NCBI RefSeq assembly: GCF_003054705.1
Contig: NZ_QAYX01000021.1
Span: forward strand, 1 to 64,000
Source of the DNA: Opitutus sp. ER46
Lineage (GTDB): Bacteria > Verrucomicrobiota > Verrucomicrobiia > Opitutales > Opitutaceae
Direction of reading: 5' to 3'
Length of the DNA stretch: 64,000 nt
Part shown: one piece after another, positions 34,598 through 44,878 of the stretch
Layout of the letters: each line of letters begins with the position of its first letter
Position numbering within the stretch: the stretch's first letter is position 1
The notes under the pieces: model-generated
Database searches by the model: none
Told to the model about the DNA's origin: nothing
Seen by the model: only the letters and a program-made list of their open reading frames with translations
Translations under genes and position numbers: made by a program

Positions 34598-34858
34598 ATG
34601 CAATCACTTCCCCTGATTCTCTCGCGTCCCGCGTTTGCCGCCTGGCTGCCCGGGATCGGCGGTTCGCTCCTGAGCATGGCGGTGTTCGCCCTGGTCGGCG
34701 TGCTCCTGGCGGTCGTTGGCTACAAGATCTTCGACTACTGCACGCCCGGCGACCTGCACCAGGAGATCGTCAAGAATCGCAACGTCGCCGCCGCCATCGT
34801 CGGCGCGGCCATCATCCTGGGCGTCTGCCTCATCGTTGCCGCCGCCATCGTGGGATGA
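34598..34858 (+). CDS. DUF350 membrane protein (YjfL-like)
   Basis: 86 residues with two transmembrane helices (about 22-43 and 64-85) and KIFDYCTPGDLHQEIVKNRN between, the usual DUF350 signature. Standard YjfL has two such units; this is the one-unit form. Its stop overlaps the ATG of the next gene. The unit DUF350 - small exported protein - ATP-grasp resembles E. coli yjfL-yjfM-yjfC. Function not established. Confidence 0.8.
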   Translation: MQSLPLILSRPAFAAWLPGIGGSLLSMAVFALVGVLLAVVGYKIFDYCTPGDLHQEIVKNRNVAAAIVGAAIILGVCLIVAAAIVG

Positions 34859-35400
34859 GTACCCCGGGTTCGCCTGAACCGGCCGGCGGGATGCGACGCA
34901 GCCACCAGGTCGCGCTCGTGCTGCTCGGCACCGCCGGCGTGGTCGGCGTGGCGATGGTGTGGGACGCGGCCCGCCGGCAGCGGACGGAAAGCACCGCCAC
35001 GGCGTCGTTGCCTCCGGGGGAGCCCGTCTCCGCCGACCGTACGTACAGCAACAACGAGTTCGTGCCGGGCGTCGGTTATTATCACGCGCCGTATCACGCG
35101 TGGTTCCCCTATCCATACAACCACCACGACCCGGCGCGCGGCTATTTCGCCGGCGGCGCCTGGCAGGCGGTGCCCTGGATCGCGGCGTTGACGCAATCGC
35201 GACCGGCGGCGCCGGCGGTGAGTTCCGCCCTCGCGGCGCAGCAGGCGTACGCGCAGAAGCGGCGGGACGACCCGCCGCGCGCGCAGGCCGGCGGTGGGAG
35301 CAGTGGATTCACCTCGCGTCCGGCGGGTACCCGCGCACCCACGTCGCGCCCGATCTTTCGCGGCGGGTTCGGCTCCTCGGCTCACCCGAGCGGCAGCTGA
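34855..35400 (+). CDS. Exported protein between DUF350 and GspS-like genes
   Basis: 181 residues. Membrane anchor or signal at about 18-35 (VALVLLGTAGVVGVAMVW). The rest is disordered, Pro/Ala/Arg/Gly-rich, with a Tyr/His/Pro patch (GYYHAPYHAWFPYPYNHHD). It takes the place of the DUF1190 gene (YgiB/YjfM) in comparable operons and like it has a low-complexity C-terminus. ATG overlaps the DUF350 stop. Confidence 0.6.
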   Translation: MSTPGSPEPAGGMRRSHQVALVLLGTAGVVGVAMVWDAARRQRTESTATASLPPGEPVSADRTYSNNEFVPGVGYYHAPYHAWFPYPYNHHDPARGYFAGGAWQAVPWIAALTQSRPAAPAVSSALAAQQAYAQKRRDDPPRAQAGGGSSGFTSRPAGTRAPTSRPIFRGGFGSSAHPSGS

Positions 35401-35429
35401 GCGCGGCGCCAACGCGCCGCCCCATTGGC

Positions 35430-36557
35430 ATGAAACGGATTTCCATCCCGGAGCGCCCCGACTGGCGCGCGAAGGTCGAGACGCTCGGTTTCACCTATCA
35501 CACCCATGACACCGGCCCGTACTGGGACGAGACGGCGTACTACGCGTTCAGCGCCCGCGAGGTTGATGCGCTCGAGGCCGCGGCGAATGCGCTGCACCAA
35601 CTCTGCATCGATGCGGCGCAGGTGGTAATCGACCGAGGCTGGTGGAGTCGCCTCGGCATCCCGACGGCGGCGGTCCCGGCCATCCTGGCATCGTGGGAAC
35701 GAGATGACCCCAGTCTGTACGGCCGTTTTGACCTGGCCTACGACGGGGTGAACGCGCCGAAGCTGCTCGAGTACAACGCCGACACGCCCACCTCCCTGAT
35801 CGAGGCGTCGGTCGTGCAGTGGTACTGGCTGCAGGAACGATTTCCGGCGGAGGATCAGTTCAACTCGATCCATGAGCACCTGATCGAAGCCTGGCGCAAT
35901 GTCGCCGCCCAGCGGGTGCACTTTGCCGCCGTGCAGGACCTGCCGGAGGACACGCAGACCGTCACCTACCTCATGGACACCTGCCAGCAGGCTGGCTTTC
36001 AGACGCAGGCGATCGCGATGGACGATATTGGGTGGGACGAGGCTCGCGGCCTGTTCGTGGATGTCGACGCCGACGAGATCAACGCGCTGTTCAAGCTTTA
36101 TCCCTGGGAGTGGATGTGGCACGAGCCGTTCGCCCGTTACCTCGGCGACGCAAAGAACCTGTTCATCGAGCCACCCTGGAAACTGCTGCTCAGCAACAAG
36201 GGGCTGCTGCCCGTGCTTTGGGAACTATATCCGGATCATCCGAATCTTCTCCCGGCCTACGAGATGCAGGACGCCAGGCTCGCCGGCAGCTACGCGAAGA
36301 AACCCCGCTTCAGCCGCGAAGGCGCGAACGTCACGCTCGTGCACCAGGGGAAATTGGTGGAGTCCACCGGCGGCGAATACGGCGAAGAGGGTTTCGTGTA
36401 TCAGGCGCTCGCGCCGATCCCTGACTTTGCGGGGCACCATCCGGTGTGCGGCGTCTGGGTGGTGAACCACGAGGCCTGCGGGCTCGGTCTGCGTGAGGAC
36501 ACCCGCTGGATCACCGGCAACGTGAGCCGCTTTGTGCCGCACCTCATGACGAAGTGA
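35430..36557 (+). CDS. Glutathionylspermidine synthase-like ATP-grasp protein (YgiC/YjfC)
   Basis: 375 residues. Signatures of the GspS-like ligase family: LLEYNADTPTSLIEASVVQ, RFDLAYDG, YLMDTCQQAGFQT, ALFKLYPWEWMWHEPF, NKGLLPVLWELYPDHPNLLPA (split) and VYQALAPIP near the ATP site. The amidase domain of bifunctional GspS is missing, as in YgiC/YjfC, which lack proven glutathionylspermidine synthesis. The probable reaction is peptide-type ligation to an amine. Third gene of the DUF350 unit. Confidence 0.85.
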   Translation: MKRISIPERPDWRAKVETLGFTYHTHDTGPYWDETAYYAFSAREVDALEAAANALHQLCIDAAQVVIDRGWWSRLGIPTAAVPAILASWERDDPSLYGRFDLAYDGVNAPKLLEYNADTPTSLIEASVVQWYWLQERFPAEDQFNSIHEHLIEAWRNVAAQRVHFAAVQDLPEDTQTVTYLMDTCQQAGFQTQAIAMDDIGWDEARGLFVDVDADEINALFKLYPWEWMWHEPFARYLGDAKNLFIEPPWKLLLSNKGLLPVLWELYPDHPNLLPAYEMQDARLAGSYAKKPRFSREGANVTLVHQGKLVESTGGEYGEEGFVYQALAPIPDFAGHHPVCGVWVVNHEACGLGLREDTRWITGNVSRFVPHLMTK

Positions 36558-36673
36558 TCCGGCGCCGCGGGAACTCCGGTGGCGGCAAGCCGGGGGCCGG
36601 GCGCCGCCGCCGGGGTGGGAGCGGAAGACGAGGGCGGTGAGGCCCCAAGCGGCTTGGCTGGCGGGCTACAAGC

Positions 36674-36717
36674 GCCGCGGAAGTTTCCAAAACCGCCGGT
36701 TTCTATTTACGGCGTGG
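36674..36717 (+). promoter_or_regulatory. Conserved upstream block of the partial DUF350 copy
   Basis: See 34517-34560. Same position relative to the start codon. Confidence 0.55.
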
Positions 36718-36754
36718 TCACTGGAAACATGCTACCGGCAACTTTCCCTCACCG

Positions 36755-36958
36755 ATGACGGCGCTGCTTCCACTTCTCTCCCAGCTTCCGGGCACGGGCG
36801 GGCACGCGTGGCTCGGGCAGTCGGTGCTCGCGGCGCTCGTGCTCGCGCTCGCCGGGATGCTGCTCGTGATCGCGGCCGTGGCGTTGGTGGACGCGGATCC
36901 AACCACGCCGAACAGCCCGGCGAGTGGCGCGGGCGAGGAACCCAGAGTGGCAAGTTGA
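36755..36958 (+). CDS. Half-length DUF350-like membrane protein
   Basis: 67 residues with one transmembrane helix (about 25-46). LGQSVLAALVLALAGMLLVI followed by DADPTTP lines up with IGGSLLSMAVFALVGVLLAV and DYCTPGD of the protein at 34598. After that the sequence becomes Pro/Gly-rich and stops, without the second helix. Either a decayed partial duplication or a shortened functional form; the conserved upstream block argues that it is expressed. Confidence 0.5.
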   Translation: MTALLPLLSQLPGTGGHAWLGQSVLAALVLALAGMLLVIAAVALVDADPTTPNSPASGAGEEPRVAS

Positions 36959-37319
36959 ACGTGGAAAAGTTGCAGATTGAAGGGGCCAAGAACTCGGGTG
37001 GCAGGTTGGAAGGTTCGAACGTTCCAGATTCCGGACCGGGGAGGCCCTGAGTTCCGAACCACGAATGATCCGCGTTCGCGATGGACCGCGGACGGAGAAA
37101 AAGGGAAACCGCGAAAGGCGCGAAGAGGCGCGAAAACGTTGGGTGGACGGGCGGGGGGAAGGAATGCGTGAGCGGGGGCGCGCGACCGCGGATTTTCGCG
37201 GCTGGGTTCGCGGCGTTCGCGGTAAACCCATTTCCGGCAGTTCGCGCTTTTCGCGGTTACCCGGATTGAAGACCGGTTCGCGGTTGAGAAAGTACGGCGG
37301 GTGCGGAAAGTGGCGCCGC
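36945..37319. repeat. Phrase-like repeats with facing GCGAAAAGGCGCGAA arms
   Basis: AAGTTGAACGTGGAAAAGTTG and AGGTTGGAAGGTTCGAACG (36952-37023) are followed by ACCGCGAAAGGCGCGAAGAG (37109-37128) and, further on, TTCGCGCTTTTCGCGGTTAC (37241-37260), partial complements. No gene supported in the 361 bases. Confidence 0.6.
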
Positions 37320-39065
37320 ATGAAACGCTTCCCCATCCCCAGCTGGCGCGTCGTGTTGCTCCTGGCGGCCCTGGTGCCCGGGACGACCCGCGCGGCCTCC
37401 GCCGCCGACACCACCTTCGAGCAGTTGGCGCGCACCTGCATCGAGGACTACCTCACCACGTCACCCGAGGCCGCGACGGCGCTCGGCGACCATCGCTTCG
37501 ACGACCGGCTCACCGACTACAGCCCTGAGGCGCGGGAGCGCCAGGTGGCCTCGCTCCAGCAGCATCTCGCCGCGCTGGCGCAGATCGACGCCGCGGGCCT
37601 GAACGCCGCCAACCGCATCGACGCGCAGATCCTGCGCGTGAACCTGGAGGCGCAGCTCTTCGATCTGACCGAGGAGCAGTCCTTCGCGTGGAATCCACTC
37701 TCGTACAACGGCAGCCTGGGCGACGCCCTTTTCGCGCTCGTGGCGCGGGAGTTTGCCCCGCCGGAGCAGAGGCTCCGCGCCGCAGCCCGCCGGCTCGAGG
37801 CCATCCCGCGCGTGCTCGAGCAGATGCGCGCCAACCTGAAGCACCCGCCGCGGATCCACACCGAGACGGCGATCCGTCAGACCGCCGGGGCGATTGAACT
37901 CGTGCGCACCGGGCTCGACCCGCTGCTGGAGCGCGCGCCGGCCCTGCGTGCCGAGCTCGCGCCCGCGCAGGCGAAGGCGATCGCCGCGCTGGAGCAGCAC
38001 CGCAAGTGGCTCGAGCAGGACGTGCTACCGAAGGCCGATGGAGACTTCCGCCTCGGCGAGGCCCGGTTCCGCCGCAAGCTGCGGCTGGCGCTCGATTCCG
38101 AGCTCTCGCTCGAGGAACTGCTCGCGCGCGCCGAACGCGAACTCGCGACCACGACCGAGGCGATGTACGCGACGGCCCGGCCGCTTTACGAGCGTGCGTT
38201 TCCGCAGGCCACCGCGGCGGAGCTCGCGGACCGTCCCCGCGTGATCAAAGCCGTGCTCGACCGGCTGGCGGAGCGCCGCGCCAATGACGACACGGTGGTC
38301 GCGCGCGTGAAGGAGATCACCGCCGACGCCACGACGTTCGTCCGCCAGCGCGGCCTCGTCACCGTCCCAGATGCGCCGCTGCAGGTGATTGTGCTCCCGG
38401 AGTTCCAGCGCGGCGTGGCGATCGCGTACTGTGATCCGCCCGGCGCGCTCGAGCCCAACGGCGAGACCTTCTACAAGGTGTCGCCCACGCCGGCCGATTG
38501 GACGCCGCAGCGCAAGGACTCCTTCTTCCGCGAGTACAACGACTACATGCTGCACGACCTCACCGTGCACGAGGCGATGCCCGGGCATTACCTGCAGCTT
38601 GCGCATTCGAACCGGTTTCGCGCCCCCACGCTCGTGCGTGCGATCTGGTGGAGCGGCACCTTCGTCGAAGGTTGGGCGGTGTACGCGGAGCGGATCATGG
38701 CTGATGCCGGCTACGGCGGGCCCGAGGTGAAGCTCCAGCAGCTCAAGATGCGGCTGCGCGCGATCATCAACGCCATCCTCGACCAGAAGATCCACGTCGC
38801 GGGCATGACCGAGCGTGAGGCGCTGGCGCTGATGATGGAGCGCGGCTTCCAGGAGGAGGGCGAAGCCGTGGGCAAATGGCGGCGCGCCTGCCAGAGCTCG
38901 ACCCAGCTCTCGACCTACTTCGTCGGAGCCGTCGAGCACGACGACATGCGCGCGGCGGCGGAGAAGAAGGCGGGCGCCGCCTTCGACCTGCGCAAGTACC
39001 ACGACACCGCGCTCTCGATCGGCAGCCCGCCGGTGAAATACGTCCGCCAGACCTTCGGCTGGTAA
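37320..39065 (+). CDS. Exported DUF885 metallopeptidase-like protein
   Basis: 581 residues from the ATG at 37320. Signal peptide about 1-25. DUF885 fold with a long helical N-terminal part and the zinc motif HEAMPGH (417-423; the H-E-x-x-x-G-H form), followed by the ligand-bearing segment SGTFVEGWAVYAERIM (about 438-453). DUF885 members behave as periplasmic carboxypeptidase-like enzymes acting on peptides; the substrate is unknown. Monocistronic; the next gene starts 84 bases later. Confidence 0.85.
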   Translation: MKRFPIPSWRVVLLLAALVPGTTRAASAADTTFEQLARTCIEDYLTTSPEAATALGDHRFDDRLTDYSPEARERQVASLQQHLAALAQIDAAGLNAANRIDAQILRVNLEAQLFDLTEEQSFAWNPLSYNGSLGDALFALVAREFAPPEQRLRAAARRLEAIPRVLEQMRANLKHPPRIHTETAIRQTAGAIELVRTGLDPLLERAPALRAELAPAQAKAIAALEQHRKWLEQDVLPKADGDFRLGEARFRRKLRLALDSELSLEELLARAERELATTTEAMYATARPLYERAFPQATAAELADRPRVIKAVLDRLAERRANDDTVVARVKEITADATTFVRQRGLVTVPDAPLQVIVLPEFQRGVAIAYCDPPGALEPNGETFYKVSPTPADWTPQRKDSFFREYNDYMLHDLTVHEAMPGHYLQLAHSNRFRAPTLVRAIWWSGTFVEGWAVYAERIMADAGYGGPEVKLQQLKMRLRAIINAILDQKIHVAGMTEREALALMMERGFQEEGEAVGKWRRACQSSTQLSTYFVGAVEHDDMRAAAEKKAGAAFDLRKYHDTALSIGSPPVKYVRQTFGW

Positions 39066-39092
39066 GTGATTCCCGTCATCCGGCCCGCATGA

Positions 39093-40448
<1,356 letters not shown>

Positions 40449-40624
40449 GTGTGCTTTGCGAACGGCGCGGCGCTGAGTGGCGACGCGCCGTTTGGCCGGT
40501 GGCCTGCGGGGAAGGACGTTGCAGGTGGCAGGTGATGTTGCAGGTCGCAGGTGGGCAAGTTGCCGGTTCGGCAATAGATCACGGCACACGCCGCCATCGC
40601 GCCGAACGAGGCGCACCGGCGTGC
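40449..40624. repeat. TTGCAGGTGGCAGG units
   Basis: Short gap with tandem-like units GTTGCAGGTGGCAGGTGATG and GTTGCAGGTCGCAGGTGG (40518-40556), then AAGTTGCCGG. No gene. Confidence 0.6.
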
Positions 40625-41284
40625 TCAGCGCGATGATCCCGCCGAGCGGCGGAGGCTCGTGACGATCCGCGCCAGTTCGAGCGCGAGGAGAGGGACGAAG
40701 ATCCAGAGCACCTGCACGGGGAAAACCTTCCGGGCGGAGATCTGGTGGTAGGCGACGAGGGCCGCGGCGAGATAGACGAAACGGTGGATGAATTTCCAGC
40801 GGCGGGCGCCGAGCCGGCGGAGGATGGCGTGCGGGCTGGTCACGGCGAGGACCAGCAGGATGACGAACGCGATCAGGCCGGTGAGCTGGAACGGTTTTTC
40901 CACGGCGGTGGCGAGAATCGCGGGCAGGAAGGCGACGTCGGTACCGCCTTCGTAGAGGAGGTGCGTCGCGAAATGCAGGGCGGCGTACGCCGCCGCGGCC
41001 ACGCCGACCAGGCGCCGGTGCCGGTTCAGCGCCTGCACGAGCGGCGCGTGGGGAAATAGGACGCGCAGGGGCGTGAACGTGAGCACCGTGACGAGGACGA
41101 CGCAGGCCACGAAGCCAAGGTGGTGCAGGATGAACTTGAGCGGATCGGCGAGGACGCTCGGGTTGCGCGTCACGAAAATCGGCCACGCCGGCCAGAGCCC
41201 GGGCAGCACGAGGAGCGTCCAGACGACGGGTTTCCGCTGGAGCAGGCGGGCGAGGGCAGATGGCGTGGCGGGAGTGGGAGGCAA
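40625..41284 (-). CDS. msrQ: MsrQ-type heme-binding membrane subunit
   Basis: 219 residues from a TTG at 41284, the only plausible start in frame; no ATG or GTG lies between it and the msrP stop. Six hydrophobic helices with conserved HLGF..., RHRRLVGVAAAAYAALHF, THLLYEGG, RWKFIHRFVYLAA and AYHQISARK match the ferric-reductase-like MsrQ family, where the His residues hold heme b. It passes electrons from the quinone pool to periplasmic MsrP. It lies 143 bases after msrP, same strand. Confidence 0.85.
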   Translation of the reverse strand: MPPTPATPSALARLLQRKPVVWTLLVLPGLWPAWPIFVTRNPSVLADPLKFILHHLGFVACVVLVTVLTFTPLRVLFPHAPLVQALNRHRRLVGVAAAAYAALHFATHLLYEGGTDVAFLPAILATAVEKPFQLTGLIAFVILLVLAVTSPHAILRRLGARRWKFIHRFVYLAAALVAYHQISARKVFPVQVLWIFVPLLALELARIVTSLRRSAGSSR

Positions 41285-41427
41285 GGGGTGGCGGCGAAAG
41301 ACGTCCGCGAAGGGTGGCGATGCAGGGTGAGAACGACGAACGGTGGCGCGAGGTGTGGAGCGGCGGGCGGATGTCGGTGGAGGCGCGGCGACGCGTGGGT
41401 GGCGCGGCGGGGCCAGCGCACGCCGGG

Positions 41428-42420
41428 CTAGTAGAACTTGGCGAGGTCCATGCCCTGGTAGAGGGCGGCGACCTCCTTTTCGTAGCCGTTGAACATGAGG
41501 GTGCGCTGGCGGCGGCCGAGCGCGCCGCCGGCGCCGATCACGCGCTCGCTCGCCTGCGACCAGCGCGGGTGGTCGACCTTGGGGTTTACGTTGGCGAAGA
41601 AGCCGTATTCGCGGGCGGCCATCACGTTCCACGTGTTGCGCGGCTGCTTCGCGACGAACTCCACCTTCACGATCGATTTGATGCCCTTGAACCCGTACTT
41701 CCACGGCACGACCAGCCGCAGCGGCGCGCCGTTCTGGTTCGGGATCGCGCGCCCGTAGATGCCGGTCGCGATGAACGCGAGATCGTGCCGGGCCTCGTCG
41801 AGCCGCAGCCCCTCGACATACGGCCAGTCGAGCGTGCCGGTGCGCTGGCCGGGGATGTTCTTCGGGTCCAGCACCGTGGTGAACTTCACGTACTTCGCGT
41901 CCTCGGTGGGGTCGGCGAGCGCGACCAGTTTCGCCAGCGGAAAGCCGTCCCACGGGATCACCATCGACCATGCCTCGACGCAGCGGAACCGATACACCCG
42001 CTGCTCGAGGCCGCCGACCTTCGCGATGAGGTCGTTGACGTCGATCTTGGCGGGGTTGCGGCAGAGGCCGGCGAGCTCGACGGTCCACGGCTCGGTCTTC
42101 CAGCCCTTGTTGGCGGCCTCGACCGGGTCGGACTTGTCGGTGCCGAACTCGTAGAAGTTGTTGTAACTCGTGATGAGCTCGTAGGGCGTGGGCTTCAGCT
42201 CGGGGTCGCGGTAAGCGCGGTTGACCTTGGCGGGAAACCCGGCGGTGGCGGCGCGGAGGGCTGGCGGCAGGAGCGAGGTGGCGGCCAGCCCGAGGCCGAG
42301 CGTTTTGAGAAAGTCGCGCCGGGCCGGGCCGGCGTCGCTGCGGGGACGTTGCGCGTAGTCGGCCTCGGGCGTGGCGGCGGACTCGGGCAATTCCCAGGAT
42401 TTGGGGGAGCGGATGAGCAT
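41428..42420 (-). CDS. msrP: Protein-methionine-sulfoxide reductase catalytic subunit, molybdopterin
   Basis: 330 residues from the ATG at 42420. Twin-arginine signal [19 protein letters not shown] (RR at 34-35) after an N-terminal leader typical of MsrP. Molybdopterin domain with the Mo-binding cysteine in [17 protein letters not shown] and motifs [25 protein letters not shown] and [14 protein letters not shown]. It repairs oxidised methionines in periplasmic proteins, with electrons from MsrQ. Confidence 0.92.
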   Translation of the reverse strand: MLIRSPKSWELPESAATPEADYAQRPRSDAGPARRDFLKTLGLGLAATSLLPPALRAATAGFPAKVNRAYRDPELKPTPYELITSYNNFYEFGTDKSDPVEAANKGWKTEPWTVELAGLCRNPAKIDVNDLIAKVGGLEQRVYRFRCVEAWSMVIPWDGFPLAKLVALADPTEDAKYVKFTTVLDPKNIPGQRTGTLDWPYVEGLRLDEARHDLAFIATGIYGRAIPNQNGAPLRLVVPWKYGFKGIKSIVKVEFVAKQPRNTWNVMAAREYGFFANVNPKVDHPRWSQASERVIGAGGALGRRQRTLMFNGYEKEVAALYQGMDLAKFY

Positions 42421-42424
42421 GGGA

Positions 42425-42483
42425 ACAGCCAACCGCCGGGACACGCCCGGCGGTTGGCTGAGGAAATCGCTACGCGATTTCTG
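42425..42483. repeat. Double-hairpin REP-like element
   Basis: First hairpin 42425-42459: AGCCAACCGCCGGG / CCCGGCGGTTGGCT. Second hairpin 42463-42481: GAAATCGC-TAC-GCGATTTC. The same two-hairpin layout is at 53916-53970 and 59812-59850. The remaining gap to 42809 (Gly/Arg-coding purine-rich sequence) holds no supportable gene. Confidence 0.7.
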
Positions 42484-42809
42484 GGAAAGGGGAAGGCGGG
42501 GGATCAGTTTTTGGGTCTGGGGAGGCGGGGAGCGGTGCCCGCCGGCGGAGGGAGGGGCGCGGGGCGTGGGGGGCTGATTCCCGCAAATGCGCGGGGCGAG
42601 GGTCCGACTGCAGCGAAAGAAAGGCGGGCGGGCGAGGCGGGCGGCGAGGCCGCCGCCGGCGGCGGGCGTCACCACTTGCCGCGGAGGCCGGCGTAGGCGA
42701 ACCACCTGAATATTAGGCGGATTCGCGGTATCGAAACCGTATTTCGTGCTGGGCATCCGCCCCACCTTCTGTGATGGGTGGCGTCCCGCGCATCGGCCCG
42801 GGGTTATAT

Positions 42810-44714
42810 ATGTCACTTTGGGAATACAAAGTCATCACGAGCGGCAAGGGCGGCTTTGCGACGCCGGCCTTGCTGGAGAAGTTCCTCAACGACCTCGGAC
42901 GCGAGGAGTGGGAGATCATTCAATTTCACACGCAGCCGGACAACTTCCTGGCCTTCACCGGCCTGGCCCGTCGGCCGACGCAGCGTGACTGGACCCTGGA
43001 GGATGCGGCGGCGGCGGCGGCGAAAGCCGAAGCCGACAAGCTGCGCGCCGAGTTCGAGGCCAAGTTCAAGGCGGCCACGACCACGGCGGCGGCCGGCACC
43101 GAAGAGGCCCCTGCCAGCTTCCTCGAGGAGAAGGTCGCGCCCGACGACGGCCTGCGGAAGCTCGTCGACACGTCGCGCGATGCGGATGCCGATGCCGACG
43201 AGGACGAGAAGGACGAGGACGATTGGGACAAGCTCACCGCCGCCGAGGAGGACGAGCTGCCGACGTTCTTTGACGCGATCAAGCCGCACATGCGCCGCAA
43301 CCAGCGCGGCCCGGGCATGTCGGTCGGCGTCGATTACCTCGCGAAGAAGTGGGACCAGTCCGAGGAGGACCTGAAGGGTGCGCTTGTCGAGTGCGGCTTC
43401 ACCATCCCCGAGGACGAGGATGCGAAGGCCGAGTACCTGGAATTCGAAGGCGACCTTTACTGGATCAACGTCAACCGCCGCGGCGAACTCTGGATCAACA
43501 CCAAGGAGAAGCCGCGTCCGGTCTTCCGCGCCGTGAAGGCGCAGAAGATCGCCGTCGAGGAGCCCGCCGAGGCGCCGAAGCAGGAAGGTCGCGGACGGCG
43601 CCACGAGGAGCGTGCCCAGAAAACGGAGACGGTGCCGAAGCCCGAGGGCGAGGCGTCGGCACCCGCCGCCACCGAGGCAGGCGCAGCCCCGGCTGGGACC
43701 GAGGCTCCGGCGGCTGCGGAAGCGGCGCCCGAGGCGGCGACGCCCGGCCAGCCGCTGCCGGAAGGCCCGGCGTTGCTCGAGAAGATTCGTCCACTCATGC
43801 GCCGCAATCGCCGGGGACCCGGTGGTTCGGGCAGTGCGAGTTTCCTGTCCCGCGCGCTCAAGTGCCGCGAAGCCGACCTGGTGGCCGGGTTCAAGGCGCT
43901 CGGCCTGGTCGTGCCGGCCTCGGCCAACGAGAAGCCGGTGAACGTCGAGATCGGCGGCAGCATCTGGTGGGTGAACGTCGATTCGCGGGGCAACGTGTGG
44001 ATCAACGGTCGCGACAAGAAGCCGGGTGAAACGATCGAGTCCGGTGTGGCGTCCGCCGATGCGAGCGCGACGCCGACGACGGAAGGCGCTGCCGCCCCTG
44101 CGGCGACGGAACCGGCCACCGATTCTGCTGCGCCCGTGGTGCCGGCTGAGTCCGTGCCCGCATCCGCCACGCCTGTTGCGGTGCCCGCGCCCGAGGTTGC
44201 GCCGGCCGCGACCGTCGAAGCGGCGGCTACGACCGTCGCTCCGACCGAGCCCGCTCCCGTGTCCGCTGCCGAGCCTGCAGTCGCCGCGGCATCGTCGCCT
44301 TCCGCCGAAGCGTCGGCTCCGGCGCCGGTCGAAGCGCCCGTCAATCCCACGCTCGCCTCGGTGCGTGGCCTCCTGAAGGAGACCCGTTCCGGTGCGCTCG
44401 CCGGGAAGTTGGAGCGTCTCGCCGCCGACGTCGGCAAGTCCCCGGAGGAATTCGCGGCGCTGATGGTTTCCACGGGACTCATCGTGCCGGACAAGCCGCG
44501 CGAGAAGCCGGTGTACGTGGCGAGCGGCGCCGAGCAGTTCTGGCTGAGCCGCAACGCCCGCGGTGAGCTCTGGCTCAACGCCAAGCCCGCGCGCAAGGCC
44601 GACACCGACGAATCTGAGACCGACGGCGAAGCCGAAGCCGACGCCGGCGACCGCAAGACCCGCCGCCCGCGCAGCCGCCGCAGCAAGAGCGACGAAGGCT
44701 CGACCGAGTCCTGA
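42810..44714 (+). CDS. Large protein with three copies of an about 80-residue domain
   Basis: 634 residues from the ATG at 42810 ([16 protein letters not shown]). The first 55 residues resemble DUF4177-type modules ([20 protein letters not shown]). Three repeat units follow, about 160-240, 325-405 and 510-590. Each begins with a helix and M-R-R-N-x-R-G-P-G (unit 1 [11 protein letters not shown], unit 2 [11 protein letters not shown], unit 3 reduced) and ends in a strand pair ([51 protein letters not shown]). Ala/Pro/Glu-rich linkers separate them. The tail is basic and Ser/Arg-rich. I recognise no function; the winged-helix-like layout suggests nucleic-acid or protein binding. Probably cytoplasmic. 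Confidence 0.75.
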   Translation: MSLWEYKVITSGKGGFATPALLEKFLNDLGREEWEIIQFHTQPDNFLAFTGLARRPTQRDWTLEDAAAAAAKAEADKLRAEFEAKFKAATTTAAAGTEEAPASFLEEKVAPDDGLRKLVDTSRDADADADEDEKDEDDWDKLTAAEEDELPTFFDAIKPHMRRNQRGPGMSVGVDYLAKKWDQSEEDLKGALVECGFTIPEDEDAKAEYLEFEGDLYWINVNRRGELWINTKEKPRPVFRAVKAQKIAVEEPAEAPKQEGRGRRHEERAQKTETVPKPEGEASAPAATEAGAAPAGTEAPAAAEAAPEAATPGQPLPEGPALLEKIRPLMRRNRRGPGGSGSASFLSRALKCREADLVAGFKALGLVVPASANEKPVNVEIGGSIWWVNVDSRGNVWINGRDKKPGETIESGVASADASATPTTEGAAAPAATEPATDSAAPVVPAESVPASATPVAVPAPEVAPAATVEAAATTVAPTEPAPVSAAEPAVAAASSPSAEASAPAPVEAPVNPTLASVRGLLKETRSGALAGKLERLAADVGKSPEEFAALMVSTGLIVPDKPREKPVYVASGAEQFWLSRNARGELWLNAKPARKADTDESETDGEAEADAGDRKTRRPRSRRSKSDEGSTES

Positions 44715-44878
44715 GTCGTTGCCCCGCCTGCCCCCTCCGTCACATTCCCATGACGGAGCCGGATCTGTGATTTCCTACCTAAGATCCTAATCATCAGTGG
44801 CATTGCCCCATTCTGACGCCGTGCCAAAGGCGCGGCGTCAGAGGAAACCAATTGGCGGCGGTCGCGTCTAACCGCGCC

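Noticed and set aside
40625-42088. 487-residue fusion upstream of MsrQ
   Set aside because: The N-terminal half is the msrP gene read in the wrong frame.
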